DNA of 64,000 bases from NCBI RefSeq assembly GCF_014898055.3, contig NW_023601212.1, positions 40,660,329-40,724,328 on the forward strand, in the 5' to 3' direction. The DNA is from Talpa occidentalis (taxonomy: Eukaryota > Chordata > Mammalia > Eulipotyphla > Talpidae). This document shows, one piece after another, positions 28,232-41,181 of the stretch. The position numbers and the translations under genes were made by a program. Numbering within the stretch: the first letter of the stretch is position 1; every line of letters starts with the position of its first letter. The notes below the pieces were generated by a model. It saw nothing but the letters and a program-made list of their open reading frames with translations, was not told the origin of the DNA and did not search any database.

Positions 28232-30270
28232 AATGTATATTATTAAATTGTTGCCTGGAAATTTGATGTTGGCAGTTGGCACGTGAGGGTCCCTCTCACC
28301 ATTTCTCCCCAGTGTACCCTGTGAACGCTATGCAGAGCCCACAAAGACACTACCAGCTTCTGCACATATCACACACATATCATGGCCACACCACATCACA
28401 ATGCAGTTTTTATGAGCCCACACTCCCATCCCTGTCATGGGTGTGTATCTGCTGCGTCGGCTCACATGTCCTCTGAGGGACATGTGCTGATGTCCACTGT
28501 AAGAACTTCACACCCACACGCCCCCAACCTGTGTTTTTATGTGAGTCTGAGGTTTCCCTCCATAGCAATGCTAAAAGGGTAGGGTCCCAGTGACGCCCAC
28601 ATGGTGCATGTTCCCTCAGACCAGAGCTGCTGGGGAGACCAGGCACTGCCCGGCAGTGAGCAGGGGCCAGCCATGGTATTGCCAAGGCATCTTAATAGTA
28701 GCAGCTTCCAGCACCGCTGCAGAGATGCAAGGCCATGGCAGCTGTCAGCATATGCCCTGAGAATTTCCAAGGAAGCAGTTGCTGCCGACCCCTGAGTCCT
28801 GCTTTGCCATCTGTGCCAGGACCCTCAGCCTGCTTGGTGGGGATCATGGCTTTCTGTAAATGCAGGGGAGGTACAGATTCCGTGTTCGTTCACACACACT
28901 CTGCATTCCAGAGAAAGCATCCCCAGGGCCACACAGACTGGGACACAGTTCTACCTGCCCCAAGTCCATGTACCCATGTGTGGGACACACAGCCTCCCCG
29001 GCTCCCACTGCCAGCTCTCACATGTGTGTGCACACACTTACATGTTCATTTGCTTTGAATCCCGCCTATACGTTGTGCTCTACTTCCTCTTTAACCTAGC
29101 ATGGTTGCAGTGTCTCAGGCCGCTGGTGCCCTTGTCCCCATCCCTTCTACTCCATGATCCGTCTTGCCCACGGCTTGACTGTCCTCGGCACTGTGAGATA
29201 GGGGCTGCCTGGGAACCCTGGGGCCTCACATGAAGTCTGTGTTGCCGCAGTGGAGGGGATCATGCAGGACAGTGAGAGGCAGCAGCAGCCTCCGTCCCCT
29301 CCTCTTCATGTGGATTTCTGAAGCTTGGTCCATTCTTTTTCTCCACGGGTAGCCAGCATGTTACCCAGTGAGTGTCTCTACATGTGTGTCCCAGGGTCTG
29401 TAGATGGGAGTCTGTGAACAAGTGTGGGTTGGACGTGTGTGTAAATGTAACTGTGAGTCACACTCCGAGGACTTAAGAGGAACATCTTGGGTCACGAGTC
29501 TCAAACTCATTGCTCCCATGAGGACATGGAAGCCCAGGGAGAGTGCAGTTAACTGTCCTGAGACACCCAGCAAGTACCGCCACAGCCAGCCACAGCCACG
29601 GGCACAGCCAGCAGCCCCTGCCGGGCTCAGGGGCCCATGGCCCCTTGTGCAGATGGCGAGTGAGGAGCGTGTTGGCGGCGTGTGCACTTGCAGAGAAGTG
29701 TCAGGCCCTTCCTGTCTGCTCAGCAGCTGAGCAGCTTCTTTCTGGGGCTCTTTGTGAACCTGCCTTGCTATTAATCTACCTGTTAGTAAAAGAGATTACA
29801 ATTGCCGTAATTACAGGGCGCTGTGGCTCTACCATCAGAAACGGGGCTGAGTGGGGGGAGACCAGCACCACAGGAAACTGCTATTAAAGCCCTCTGTTTT
29901 GATATGGCCCAGGAACAACAGCCCTTCTTAAGGACCCGTCAGGCCCTGGGAGGCAGGTGGGGTCCCACTGCAGTTTCTGGGATGACAGGGGAGGTCAGCA
30001 GGTTTGAGGACAGGGAAGGCAGCAGAGCACTTGTTGGGGGACTGACCTGCCGACTCTCTGATGAAAGGATGAGCCTTTCCGGGCACAAAATGCAGGAGAC
30101 ATGGTGCCAATTGTCAGAGTGGGATAGTGTCTCTCTTCCAAGGGGGCTTCACAGTTGTCAAGCCCTGTTGATTTGTGTGGACAAACACAAGTGCCTAGTC
30201 TGTTCCAGCACTGGCCCAGAGCTGACAGAGGACGCAGGTGATCTTATAACACTGGGGTACTTGAAGGACT
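28232..30270. other. Intron 2 noncoding; homeobox-rich element candidate at 29755-29890
   Basis: Within an otherwise unremarkable stretch, 29770-29820 packs ATTAATC, TTAGTAAAAGAGATTA and CCGTAATTACAGG, all homeodomain-type cores, and looks conserved. Several long chance open frames occur nearby but none resembles a protein family. Confidence 0.35.
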
Positions 30271-30450
30271 TCCTGATGGTCCCTCCAGGGGACCTCTGGC
30301 AAAGTCTGGAGATATTTTTGGTTGTCACTTCTGGGGGTGGGATTCCTTCTGGCATTCGGTGGGTGGGGCTAGAGATGCTGCTAACTCTCCTAGGACACAT
30401 GGGACTGCCCCCCACAGCAGGGATGTCACAGTGGGGAATGCTGACTCTAG
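30271..30450 (+). mobile_element. MER20
   Basis: The order CCTCCAGGGGACCTCTGGCA, GTCTGGAGATATTTTTGGTT and GGACTGCCCCCCACAGCAGG follows MER20 in sense. Confidence 0.85.
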
Positions 30451-32072
30451 AAGAGGAAAGTCAGTCACGTCAGAGCTCCATCCAAGGATGCCCTGGTGGT
30501 CTTCTGGAGACTCAGCCCAGGGCACTTGGCAGAGATGTCACTGAAGAGGCAACAGAGAGCAGGCACCCCAACACCCCACTGTGTGGACCACATGGTAGAC
30601 ATCAGGGAATTGCAGGCTGAGGACACACCCTTCCGCTCCCCTCCCTTTTCCCACAAGTTCTTCCTCTGACAGAAAGTGTGGGACCCAGATTGCTGCACTT
30701 GCCCTTGCCCCTGCCCCTTTCCTTGTCCTCATTGCCTACCGAGGTCCCTGGGGGTGAGGGGCTGGGAACTTCTCTTTCAGCTTGAGCCTCCTAAGCGCCT
30801 CTGGGCTGGAGGACGGTGTGCAGGGATGGAAGAGCTTTCGTCCTCTGGCTCCCCGTCCTCAAGGATACCAGCTCCTCCCTGGCTTCTCCAGAGTGCACAT
30901 CTGGCCTGGCTTCCTCTCTGAGGTCTGGAGCAGGGTGGGGTGAAGGCCTTACCAGTAAACCCAAATTTGCTCTTTTTTGGCTGTGCCCAGGAAACTTTCC
31001 TTCACTATTCATTCCTGTCGACAAAAGGGGTGCAGCCATGTGCCACGAACTGCTGCTTTTTCAGTTTTGTTTCCAACTTTGGGCCCCTCCCAGGTGCCCC
31101 TTGGGAAAGAGTTTGCATGGTCCATGCAGAGGCACAGTCGGGAAGCAGCCTGCAGGGGTGGGCAAGGTATATCTGAGGGTGTGATCACTGCTTGTGAGTA
31201 GCTGTGTGCGGGGTGATTTCTGATGTCCTCCTAGTCCCCGGACCTCTGCATCTTGTGTTTTCAGCAGACAAAGCACTAAGATTTTTAGCTGTAGTGAATT
31301 CTGTGTTTCATGCCGAGTCCCTAATAGTGGAGTCGTTTTGCCTTTTCCCCCCTTTTTTGCCTTGACAGCTCCAACCTTATAATTTTACCTTCTCCTGCCT
31401 CACATGCTCCTTTTCTTCCCTCTCCCCTTCCTGGGGTTTTTACTGTTCATCGCAGGGAACCCCCTTTAGGAGGGATTGCTCCTGACAAGAGGGGAGGGGC
31501 TTCCTGTCAAACATTGGGAGTTGATGTTTTGTTTGGTAAAATGTCTGTAAATAGGCTGCGACGCAGTGATTCTACACAGATCCCTGTGCACACAAGCTTC
31601 TTTTTTGTGTCTGTGCACGTCTCCATGAGTGTGAATGTCAGGAGTGGAGAGAAAGGGAAGGGAAGGAAAAGGGAAGAGAGAGGTGACTTCTTGGGGCCCA
31701 AGACTGTTCTCTTCCTTCAAGGGTATTATCTTGGCCTGATCTGTAGAGGGTGCAAGGTCCAGTCCGTGTAAGGGCCAAGCAGATGATGTGACGCGAGGAC
31801 ACCGCCATGGTGGCTTGGGTGGCTGTTAAGAGGGTGGGATGGAATGAGGAGGCTGTCCTCTCCACTGAGACCTCCAGTCTGGAACCTGAACTTGATGTCC
31901 AGGCATCCTGGATTCATGAGGCCTTCAGGATTGGTTGTGGAGGGAGCTGTTTCTCCCACTCGGCATCCACGAGTGCCCTTAGCTGCTTGAAATGATGTTA
32001 GTCTTCCACCTTACAGCCCTTTTTCCCAGGACTCGAGATTGTTTCTGAGGTACAGTTTGCGAGGCCACTCCG
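30451..32072. other. Intron 2, unique noncoding sequence
   Basis: No exon or clear repeat. Low-complexity CCCTTGCCCC-type text near 30699-30730 only. Confidence 0.4.
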
Positions 32073-32078
32073 TGTTCT

Positions 32079-32353
32079 TTTTTTTTTTTTTAAGATTTAT
32101 TTATTTATGCATACAAGAACTGAGGAACAGGCCAGAGGTGTGGGGGGTGAGAGGATTCACCAGACACAGAGTGGGGAACAGAACAGGCAGACTTACTGAA
32201 AGACACTGCTGAGGGGAGCGGTGGGCGAGTCAGGAGAGGTCTGCTGCACTATGTGGGTAGCTCCCTGCCTGGGGATCAAACTGGTTCTGCAGAGGCTGCG
32301 GATAGTTTCATAGGTTGTGTCTTAACCCCTTGCGCCACCAGGGAGGACCCCCC
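32079..32353 (-). mobile_element. Lineage-specific tRNA SINE, antisense
   Basis: The copy runs from a T run and TAAGATTTATTTATTTATGC to GCGCCACCAGGGAGGACCC. TGTTCT at 32073-32078 and 32354-32359, extended by T runs, is the probable target duplication. Confidence 0.92.
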
Positions 32354-33189
32354 TGTTCTATTTTTTTTATATATATAATTCTTACATCATTTTTCATCTT
32401 TGCACAATGTACGCATTTTCATTATGGTTATATTCCCCATACAATTGCACCCTCCACTTATTTTGACTCTAGTCCTTCTTCTCCCCGCCTGTTCTATTTT
32501 TTAAAATAAGATTTCTTGTTGCCTCAGATTGACCCTTTTTCCAGTTTCAGGAAGCTTACCTAGCTTGGGATTTGACTTACAGCAAATTCACTGGAAATCC
32601 TGGCGTGCTTTATACATCAACCCATCCATTTTCCCGTTATCAGTCTTCCAGACTGCAGAATGGTCTGCCTTTCAGCTGATCCTCAGCCCACACCCTCCCT
32701 GAATCCATTTTGAGTTGCTCTTCCCCGGCCCCGTTAGAAAATGTCGGCTCCGACTGCACCATGCTGGAGAACAAAGGTGCAGAACGATTTTGGCTGCTTC
32801 GTCCAGGAAATAAATTCCTCTCTGGTGCCAGAAACCATTGAGTGGTGCCATGTGTTGAGCTCCGGGGCCCTGCACCGAGGGCAGGGCTGCTGCTCCGGGC
32901 AAAGAGAGTGGAAACGTTGGATCAGGGGGCCCTGGGGATGGGAGCTTGCTTACCACACATCCCACATGTCTTGGTCAAGGACCTGAGAACTTTCTGTGTG
33001 GGGCCTGCTTGCCATCTATGTTTGCCTATGGTCTGGTCGGTTTTGAACCCATTGAATACAGATCTCTGTCTAAGGGGTTCTGATCCCTTTCTTTCCATTC
33101 AGCTTGGCTGTGTATTTGCGCCGGTTTCCCTGGGATCTGCCACACTCCTCTTCTCTTCCTGCACTGTCACCTGTAATGAGTGAGGCTAC
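32354..33189. other. Intron 2 noncoding, A/T-rich left part
   Basis: The A/T-rich stretch 32360-32515 may be a fragment of an unclassified repeat. The rest shows nothing recognisable. Confidence 0.35.
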
Positions 33190-33290
33190 TTGTCAGTGTC
33201 ACTGAGCACTGTCTCATTTGAGTCCATGACAGCCCAGTGAATGAAGTGGTTATAGTCCTCGAGTTATGCCTGGAAGCCTGGATAGAAGCT
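33190..33290 (-). mobile_element. MIR SINE fragment
   Basis: ACTGAGCACTGTCTCATTTG then GACAGCCCAGTGAATGAAGT follows the reversed MIR core. Confidence 0.55.
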
Positions 33291-33611
33291 TACATGTGCT
33301 GAGAACCAGCAGCCCGGGACCTGTCCCCCTGTGCACACCTGCCTCCCCTGCTGAGCCCCCAGTTTCTTTTGGATCTGATTCTTCCTTGTAATCTCCAATT
33401 TCTTTTCAACACCTCACTCCCATGTCCCTAAGTGGCTAAGCTCACCACACTCCTCTTTTCTCTGTCTCATACCTGCCTCAGCTGGGGGTGTCACCAGCTA
33501 CCCAAGCATGTGACTCCTCACTACCAAACTGATACAACCTGTGGTGCTGTCAAAGTGATGCTTCCTCTCACCCCCACTGCCATTTTCCAAATTCAGCTTC
33601 TTCTCTTCTGG

Positions 33612-34200
33612 ATTTGTTTTTATGGGATATAACGCACTTTAATAAAATTTACTATTTTTAAAGCGTACAAGTCAGTGGCATGTAATGCATTCACAATGTG
33701 TACCTGTTACCTTATCTACTTCCAGGACAGTTCCACCACCCCCAGTCAATCCCCTCCCATAGTTCAGTGGCTCCTCCCGGCCTCTTGGCCCCTGGCAGTC
33801 ACCCAGCTGCTGTTTGACTTTGTGGGTTTGCCATCTGCACGTTTCACATGGGTAGGATCTACACTGTGGACCTTTCGTGACTGGCTTCTTTCACCCAGCA
33901 TGATTTTGCGGATCAATCACATTTAGCAAATATTCCTTTCTATTTATGGTTGAATAATACTCCCTTGTAGGGACCTGCCACATTTTGTGAATTCCTTCAT
34001 CTGTTGATGTACTTTGGGGTTGTTTCCACTTTTTTTGGCAACTATGTATGTTGCTGCTGTAAACATTTGTGTACAAGTATTTATGTGGACACATGCTTTT
34101 GATTGTCTTGGGTCCCTGGGAGGGGAATTTCTCTTTTCTGGAATTTTGCAACCACTTTGGGCAGCTTGGTCTCACTGCCTTCCGGTCCACCCCATCCAGA
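33612..34200 (-). mobile_element. L1 3'-end fragment (L1M-type), antisense
   Basis: Landmarks in order are AATAAAATTTACTATTTTTA, GCATTCACAATGTGTACCTG, CTTTCACCCAGCATGATTTT, GGTTGAATAATACTCCCTTG and CATCTGTTGATGTACTTTGG. They match the complement of mammalian L1 3' sequence. No intact reading frame remains. Confidence 0.88.
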
Positions 34201-34466
34201 GGCAGCATCACCTTCTGTGGGCTTCTTAGGGGCCTTTCAGAGTTAGGCCTCCTCTGATCAATTCAGTGTTACCGCTCATCTTGTCCCTACCCAATGCTGT
34301 GTATTTCAGCAGACACACATCTCTGTGGGCCCTGAGAGGCCTCTGGGCTTAGTCCTGTTTCTCTGCCTTTCTCTCTCCCCCTTGTCCAGCTGACTCTGTG
34401 TTTCAGACTCCAATAAGCTGATACCCCCTTTCCTCCCCATGGTGCAGCCTTCCCCCACTTCACTTC

Positions 34467-34742
34467 CTTTTTTTTTTGGAGATTTATTTATGCACACAAG
34501 AACTGGGGTACAGGCCAGAGATGTGGCGGGGGGCAATGAGGGGATTCACCAGATTCAGAGTGGGGAGCAGAACAGGCAGGCAGACTGAAATATACTGCTG
34601 AGGGGAGCAGCAGGCAAGACGGGAGAGGTCTGCTGCACCATGTGTGTCATCTCCCTGGCCTGCTGGGCATCGAACTAATGCTGCAGTGGCTGCGGATTGC
34701 TTCATAGTGCTGTGCTTAACCCCTTGAGTCACCAGGGAGGCA
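34467..34742 (-). mobile_element. Lineage-specific tRNA SINE, antisense
   Basis: The target duplication CCCCACTTCACTTC is perfect (34453-34466 and 34743-34756). The body is typical and ends GTCACCAGGGAGGCA. Confidence 0.95.
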
Positions 34743-34756
34743 CCCCACTTCACTTC

Positions 34757-37700
34757 TTGCTCTCAGAGCCCATCTCTTCTTCTCTGGGCATCTGCATTTT
34801 GTCCATTAAGCAGCCAGCTTTTAGCTGCCAGGTGAGTTGCCCAGGGCAGCTTTCCCGATCCCTGGCACCTCATAGGTGCTTAATGAACGTGTATGAGTTA
34901 GTGTGAGGGTTGCTGTGTGCATTTTTCCTGCGTGTCACAGATCTGTGTGGGTCCCACCCTGGAGCCCCCCAGATGCACTAATGAACTTAGGAGCCCTGTG
35001 CCTCCCATCACTCTCTGCACCCCTGGGTATTATCATTGTTTTGGCTCCTCCATGGCAGCACAGGAACATTAAAGGAGATGAATGGTACAGGACTGAGCTG
35101 TAGAAGTGATTTGGAGAGAACAGAGCCCCTTTTAACCCAGAGAAGTGAACAGCAGGTCGCATGTGACCCTGGCCCAGTGTTTCTCTATTCTCTTTCACTC
35201 CTCCTCTGAGGGGCTGTCTGAATAGCCCAAGACAGAGGTTCTTTGCTCCTATCCAGACCAGCCCCCTGGAGGTGGTCCCAGCACTGCCTCCAGGGCCCAG
35301 TGTGGCAATGAGTTGACCATAAGCCAGGTGGGAGCACCCTGTGTACCTCAGGAGCTTCCCAGGGCCAGGGCAAGGAGTTAGCCAGGGAGCCAGAAGCAAC
35401 TGCCCCCGGTTTGGGTGGGAGCACTGCCCCATCCTGAAACTGTAGCAGAAAGTGGGGCTGAGGCATCCTGCCAGGTGTTTGGGACACTACCTGCTGGTCC
35501 CTGCACCAGCTCCACTTGGCCTCCAAGCGAATAGCCCCAGCTCAGGCTCTACAGGTGGTCCTGGGTAGGAGGTGGGCACAGCACTATCCCATCACAGGCC
35601 CAGGAGGCACAGGGACAAGTTCACTCAGGGTACCAAGAATGGACAAAGGGGGGGGAGTGCTGTCTGTAGCAGTCAGTATCTGTAGGACCAGCCTCCCCCT
35701 CCCATGGGGCACCTCCCCATGCTTCCCTCGTGGGATTACAGTTCTCTGGTTAGCCAGGGATACATCTTTCCCACACCCAGGCCAGCAAACCTGATTTTCT
35801 GACTTTCTCTAAGCCCTAAGCAAGTGCAGGTTCCCAAGGCAATCTGGAGGCTCAGTGGCCCCCCTTCTGGCACAGCCTTCCTCAGAGACTGGCCTCTCCT
35901 CTCCCTGGGCCTCTTCTCCACGTGGCTCATTACAACTCCAGTTGTTCAGGTCTTGACCTCAAGAGCCTTCCCTATTGACCCCTGACCAAAGATACTAATC
36001 TGTGTCAACAGGCCCCAGGGGTTAAAGAAACACAACCCGATGAGGCTTAGCAGGTGCCTGGAGAGGCTGGGCAGCTCTGGGAGCAAGGGCTGCAGAAAGA
36101 AGTTACTAAGCACCCCCTCCATAAAATGTACCTTCTGTTCCCCCTTCCTACTTTCAGGGTTCTTTCACCTCCTCTGCAGCCCCTCCTCCTGCTGGCTGTT
36201 CTCTCCACCACCACTTCCCTTCCGTGTAGCTTTCCTTTGCTCTCAACTTTGCCTCGAGGATTTGCTACCAAATACCCCCAGATTTGTTGGCCCCCTTTTC
36301 ATTCTTTCTCCCTCCCACTTGCAATCCCAGACAGAATCTTCCCCCTTGGTCACTGGTTCTCAAGCCTGGGACTGTGCTCCCCAGGTTACCACAGATTTCT
36401 GAGCCTGCCCTAAGGGCCTCTGCGCATTTCTAACTGGTCCCCCTCCCCACCTAACCTCTCCCCTTCCTCCTTTGTCCCCAGGGATGGGGTAAGTCATCCT
36501 TGAAAGGCCCGAGAAACACACTGCTGGCCACCTGGGTGGGGAGCTCAGATGGGAGCTGTCCTGTTGGGACAAGAACCCCAGTGAGTGACTATTCTATTCC
36601 AAGAACACAGGGGTGGGTCACTTAAGGGAGGCCTGGTGATAATGCAGCGGCTGCCAGGTTGGGTCCACTGTCAGGCCCTGGTCAGAGTGAGGGGTCACCC
36701 TTCTGACTTAGACAAGATGATCTGGATCCTCTCAGAGACAAAGTTAGGCGTCATACCTGTCCCCTTTCTTGGGATAAGCCTAAGTTCTACTTACAACATG
36801 CCCTTAACCCTACGCACTGAACCATTGGCAGTCTCCATTCAGCCTCAGCTGTGCTGCTGTCATGGCCACCATTGGTACACACCCCAGAGGAGAGAGAATC
36901 ATAAACACAGGGACCTGACCACTGTCCCTGTCTATGGATTCCCAGGCAAACCCATGCACAGGCCCAGAGTCCTGCGTTCCCCGCCCTGCCCCTGCAACCT
37001 CTGTTTCCATTGGACAGAGCTGCTGTTACTTCCTCTGGTTGCCCATCTTAAGATTTCTTCTCCTTTGGTGGGGCCACAATTACAGGCTGTTCCTCTGACT
37101 GGGTGCATGCTTATCTGGTAGGGGATGACCTTGGGGGAAGGTGCTGATCAGAGCTGGGCAGGAATCTGGTGGCAAGGCCCTATGTACTTTGGTGGGCTTG
37201 ACATTTTGTGGGGGTCTATCTTGCTGGCTGTAGAGATGCTGGTAGTCCCAGAAAAGCCAGATGGCAGGTGGGGCACCACGGAGTGTTCCCCTCCTTCCCT
37301 GCTTACTCTGCCTCTCTCTTGAAATTCCCCTCTGTCCCCCACCCCCAGACCCCGCCTTCCCTTCTTCCTCTTGGCTGTGGCTCTCTGGCAAGGCTGGAGA
37401 GCAATAGACAAACTCTTCAGAAAAAATTTTTTAAGTTTCCCAAACTTTTCCAGATGCCAAGGAGGAGCCAGAGAAACCCTGCAACTGCAGTGGGGGAAAT
37501 GAGTGTGTTCCAAGGCCTTTCCCCTTGGCCCCGTGGTGGAAAGGAGGGACAAGCAGGGGAGCAGGGCAACTCAGACAGCCACCTGAAGGTCAGAGCCCCT
37601 TCACCACCCCGCTCCCCTCCTGGCTCTGAAATCCCCAACTGGTATTGGGAGAAGCAGTCAAACTGCAGCATCTCATTGTAGGAGAAGGGTGGACTGGGGA

Positions 37701-37780
37701 TAGAATACCCCCCCACCCAAGCCAAAGGAGGTCAGGAGCTGAGGGAGGGGGAACCTGCCTCTTCTGGCTCCCTCCCTTGC
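34757..37780. other. Intron 2 noncoding; short MIR tail at 34845-34893
   Basis: CCTGGCACCTCATAGGTGCTTAATGAACG near 34860 fits the MIR 3' end. Open frames at 36040-36410 and 36585-37121 show no domain and shift frame against each other. No exon was assigned. Confidence 0.4.
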
Positions 37781-37806
37781 GGGGGGGGGGGGGGGGGGGG
37801 GGGGGG
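37781..37806. repeat. 26-base G homopolymer
   Basis: An uninterrupted G run preceded by TTGC and followed by CTGA. It may be real (G-quadruplex prone) or a sequencing or gap-filling error. Confidence 0.9.
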
Positions 37807-39139
37807 CTGATTCTCAAAACCACCCGTGGCTAGGACCCCAAGTGAAGTTCTGACCAGAGGGGGCACTGTGTGGGGACAGTGCAGGCACTGCTGCACTCCC
37901 CCAGTTGCACCCTAAGGGGTGCTACCCCCACCTCTGCCATTCTGTCCATCCACTCCCTGGACACCTCTTAAAACAAAGGCCTCTTTGTGGTCCTGGCCCA
38001 CTGGCCCGCTGCCAGCCACATTCTTTGCGTGTTTCCTGAGCTCAGATCCCGGCTCCATGGTCAGCTCCTCCCCCACTGGCCAGACTCCTTAGGGCTCAGA
38101 GCAGTCCCCTCTCTGCAGCCCTGCCAGGCTCTCCCACCACTCCCATCCCTCCTGTCAAAGCTCTGGCCTGGAAAGGGAAAGCCTTTATGGGCCTGTGGAG
38201 TCAGCAGGGGCAAGTGGAGATCTTGCCTATCCAGGCTCTGGTTAGCATCAGTCAAGCATTGCTGGATGGTCTCACCTGTAAAAATGGGAAAAATAACAAC
38301 TACCCCACGGGCTGTCAGGCAGATGAAATGTCTCCGAAACATGCACATCCTGCCTGCCACACAGTGGCAGTTCCCCGCTTATGTACTGTCCCCTGGGGGC
38401 TGAGGTGCTAGTGGTGACCTCAGTGGATGACTGAAGAGCTGGATGGTTCAGAGGGCCTTGGGTGGGACATTTCCCTGAAGTCATATAGGACTCTGTGCCT
38501 GAGGTCTATTATTGAGAACTGTCCCCACCTAAAGGATGGAGATTGATTCTTACCAAGTGTCTGGCTGGCCCCACTTTCTGTGCCCCCTACCCCTCCTAAC
38601 ACCCACCTTGCTCTGTAACAGCAGTGGGGTGTGCTCTTTAGATTAGGTGTGAAATGGAGATTAGATCCCTCAAAGTAAGGGCACCTGAGGCAGGTGAGGG
38701 CAGGGAACCCGAGGAGGGAACTCCTGGTAGGAAACTTTGGAAAGTCACCTCCTGTCACCAGTCCCAGTCACACCCGGTCCTAATGAAGTCCTTGATTGCT
38801 GCTCTGGTGCCCCCCTCCCATTGAAAAATGTTCATAATTTGGAAAGAAAAGGAATGTTTTACAAGCTGGCGGCTCTAGGGAACTTTCCATTGGTTTTTTC
38901 TGGCCTCATGATGGGTGGGGCCCACTTTTCCCTTCCTTCTCTCTCCTGTTTGCCTAATAATCCCCCCTCCAAGCCCCAGGAAACACACACTTTAGGAGAT
39001 CACCCCAAGAGAGCCAAGGAAGGCTAGGACGTGTCTGCACCCTCCTGGGTCCCAGCCAAGACCAACCCTCCCTGCCCCCACCCCCTCAGCCCACAAATCT
39101 AAGGCCTCAGACCTCGAGTCCTCAGATTGCAGTGCTTCC
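37807..39139. other. Intron 2 noncoding; MIR fragment at 38262-38380
   Basis: TCTCACCTGTAAAAATGGGAAAAATAACAACTACC with GGCAGATGAAATG, near 38272-38333, is a diverged sense MIR. Nothing else was recognised. Confidence 0.45.
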
Positions 39140-39440
39140 TGAAATCGTGCCTGGACCCCCAAGCCCAGCACCTCCCGCCTTTCCCCGAGGGCTTGCCCTA
39201 CGATCCTGCAGAGTAAGGGTCCCCTGAGTCCTCCCGGAGTGCATCGCCCCCACCCCCGCCAGGGAGGGAGCAGGAGGTGCTGAGCTCACCGCCTCGGCAT
39301 CTGCCGCCCCCCCCCCCACCCCACCGTGCTGGGGCCGGCCGCACTCCCGCCAGCGCCTCGCTCCCTAATAGCTTTTTAAGTCCAACCACATGTGTCTGCG
39401 GAGCTGGAGCCGCCCCTCGCGGGGCCTCAGTTCCCCCTCC
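39140..39440. promoter_or_regulatory. CpG-enriched cluster in intron 2
   Basis: The stretch from CTCCCGCCTTTCCCCGAGGG to GCCGCCCCTCGCGGGGCCTC is GC rich with many CpGs, unlike its flanks. It is a small CpG island candidate with unknown function. Confidence 0.4.
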
Positions 39441-41181
39441 CTTGGCCAAGACCACCCTCCACTCAGAGCAGCCTCGGGGCTGGGGGAGGGGGCTCTGAGA
39501 ATCCATATGCTCGCCCCAGGCCCGGCTAAGCAAGGGAATGGGCCTGGAGACGCTGTGAACGCATGGCATCTCTCGGGAGTGTTTCCTGACCCAGCCTCCC
39601 CACTCCATCCTGGGGTCTGGGATCTCTGTCCCTGTGGCAGGCAAGGAGGGTCGGCTGTGGGTGGGAGCCTACACCAGGCGGCTCAGAGCTGGGTCAGGGG
39701 CCCAGACCCCACCGAGGGCCTCCCTGGCTGGAGCTTTGCGCCAGCACCTCTCCTGCTCCCTGCCCCATTCGGTGACCCCACATTCTGCCCTCCAACTTGT
39801 ACACGTGCGCTTCCTTGTGCGTGTGAGTGGTCTGTGGGGAGGCCTGTGGGGTGCGGTTTCACAGGAGGGGAGTGAGGGCTGAGAACCAACGGGCAGGCAG
39901 GCCTGGGGTCCTAATGAGAAAATTGCTTCCAGCCAGGGAGCCCTGATCTCTGCGGCTGAAATTGCATCCAGCCCCAGCCAACTTCGCAGCCACCACCACA
40001 GTCCCCGCCCTTCGGAAGGCAGTGGGGGAACAGCCCAGGCCAGGGGGAGGAGCAGGGCTTGCACACAGACTCTGCAACCCCCTCTCCCTAAACACTTTGG
40101 AGTGTCTCTTCACTGGGGAGGCGGGGATGTTCGCGAGCTTGGGGCAGGTTTGGCTCGGGACTGACAGCTTGATCCTTGGGAGGCAGTGGTGGGAGAGGGG
40201 TTGGAGGGGCATCCCTCACCTTCCCTCCCTTCTGCTCTGCTCTTGTGACCCGCCTGTGCCCATGACTTGTGGAGGGGCTTGGCAAGGTGGGCGAATTTAC
40301 CCCATTACTGAGAAGGGGCCTTAGGAGCACTTTGTTTCCACATAGACATTGTGCATATGCCTCTGCCTATCTACAGGGAGTCATTTGGAATTCAGCCTCC
40401 TCAGGGACTCAGGGTTGGGTTTGCCAGCCCCTCCACCCCGGAAGCCCTGGGACTACACCCCCAGGACTCCCCTGAGTGGAGCCAGTCAATGAAAGATCAG
40501 CGTGCTTCTTTATGCTTCCTGTTCCTTACTTTGAGCAGAACCACCTATGGAATTTGTGGTGCCCAGTGCAAAATGAAAATGAAGGGAACTTGTTAGAAAA
40601 TTGAGGATTTCAAGACAGCAATAACAGAAACCCAAGCTTCTGAGACAGCCCTGCTTCTGAGGAAAGCTCCGGTAACCAGCGACCAGCTAGCTCCATGGCC
40701 TTGGGTCCTGCAGATCCCCTAGTCTCACTCTGCCCTTCCCCTGCCCCTGCAGACCTGAAGGTTCCATCTTCTGGTTGATCTGTCCAACCCTTGAGAAAAA
40801 TCTCCTAACCTAGAACTTTGGTCTCAGATTCTGGATTGCATGGTTTCTGGATTTTAGAGATGATGTTTAGGGAGCAGAACTGTGGTGGGGTGGACCACAC
40901 TGTAGTGCTTGGAGACTCTCGGTGTGGCCAACCTGACTTTGAAACCCTCAGTTGGACCTGCAGCCTGCAGGGCCCCTGCAGGCCACCGTAAGCTCGGGCT
41001 CCCTGCCCTGGGGTGGTGCCTCACTAGGCACAGCCAAATTTCGAGGCTGTGCAGAGCAGGGAGCAAGCAGGAGAGCAGGAGTGCTTGGAGGGAGGGAAGA
41101 AGGCAGGAGGAAGGAAACAACCCCATTGTCATCCCCCAAATTACTGGCTGGGATGGCAGGGGAGGAGGCGGAAAGCCGACA
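39441..41181. other. Intron 2 noncoding; copy 2 of an unclassified repeat near 40545-40640
   Basis: GGTGCCCAGTGCAAAATGAA near 40558 pairs with the copy near 16320. The rest is unique text. Confidence 0.4.

Noticed and set aside
29823..30620. 265-codon open frame in intron 2
   Set aside because: It runs through a MER20 transposon and shows no recognisable protein domain.
36585..37121. 178-codon open frame in intron 2
   Set aside because: No family resemblance, and overlapping frames are equally open.
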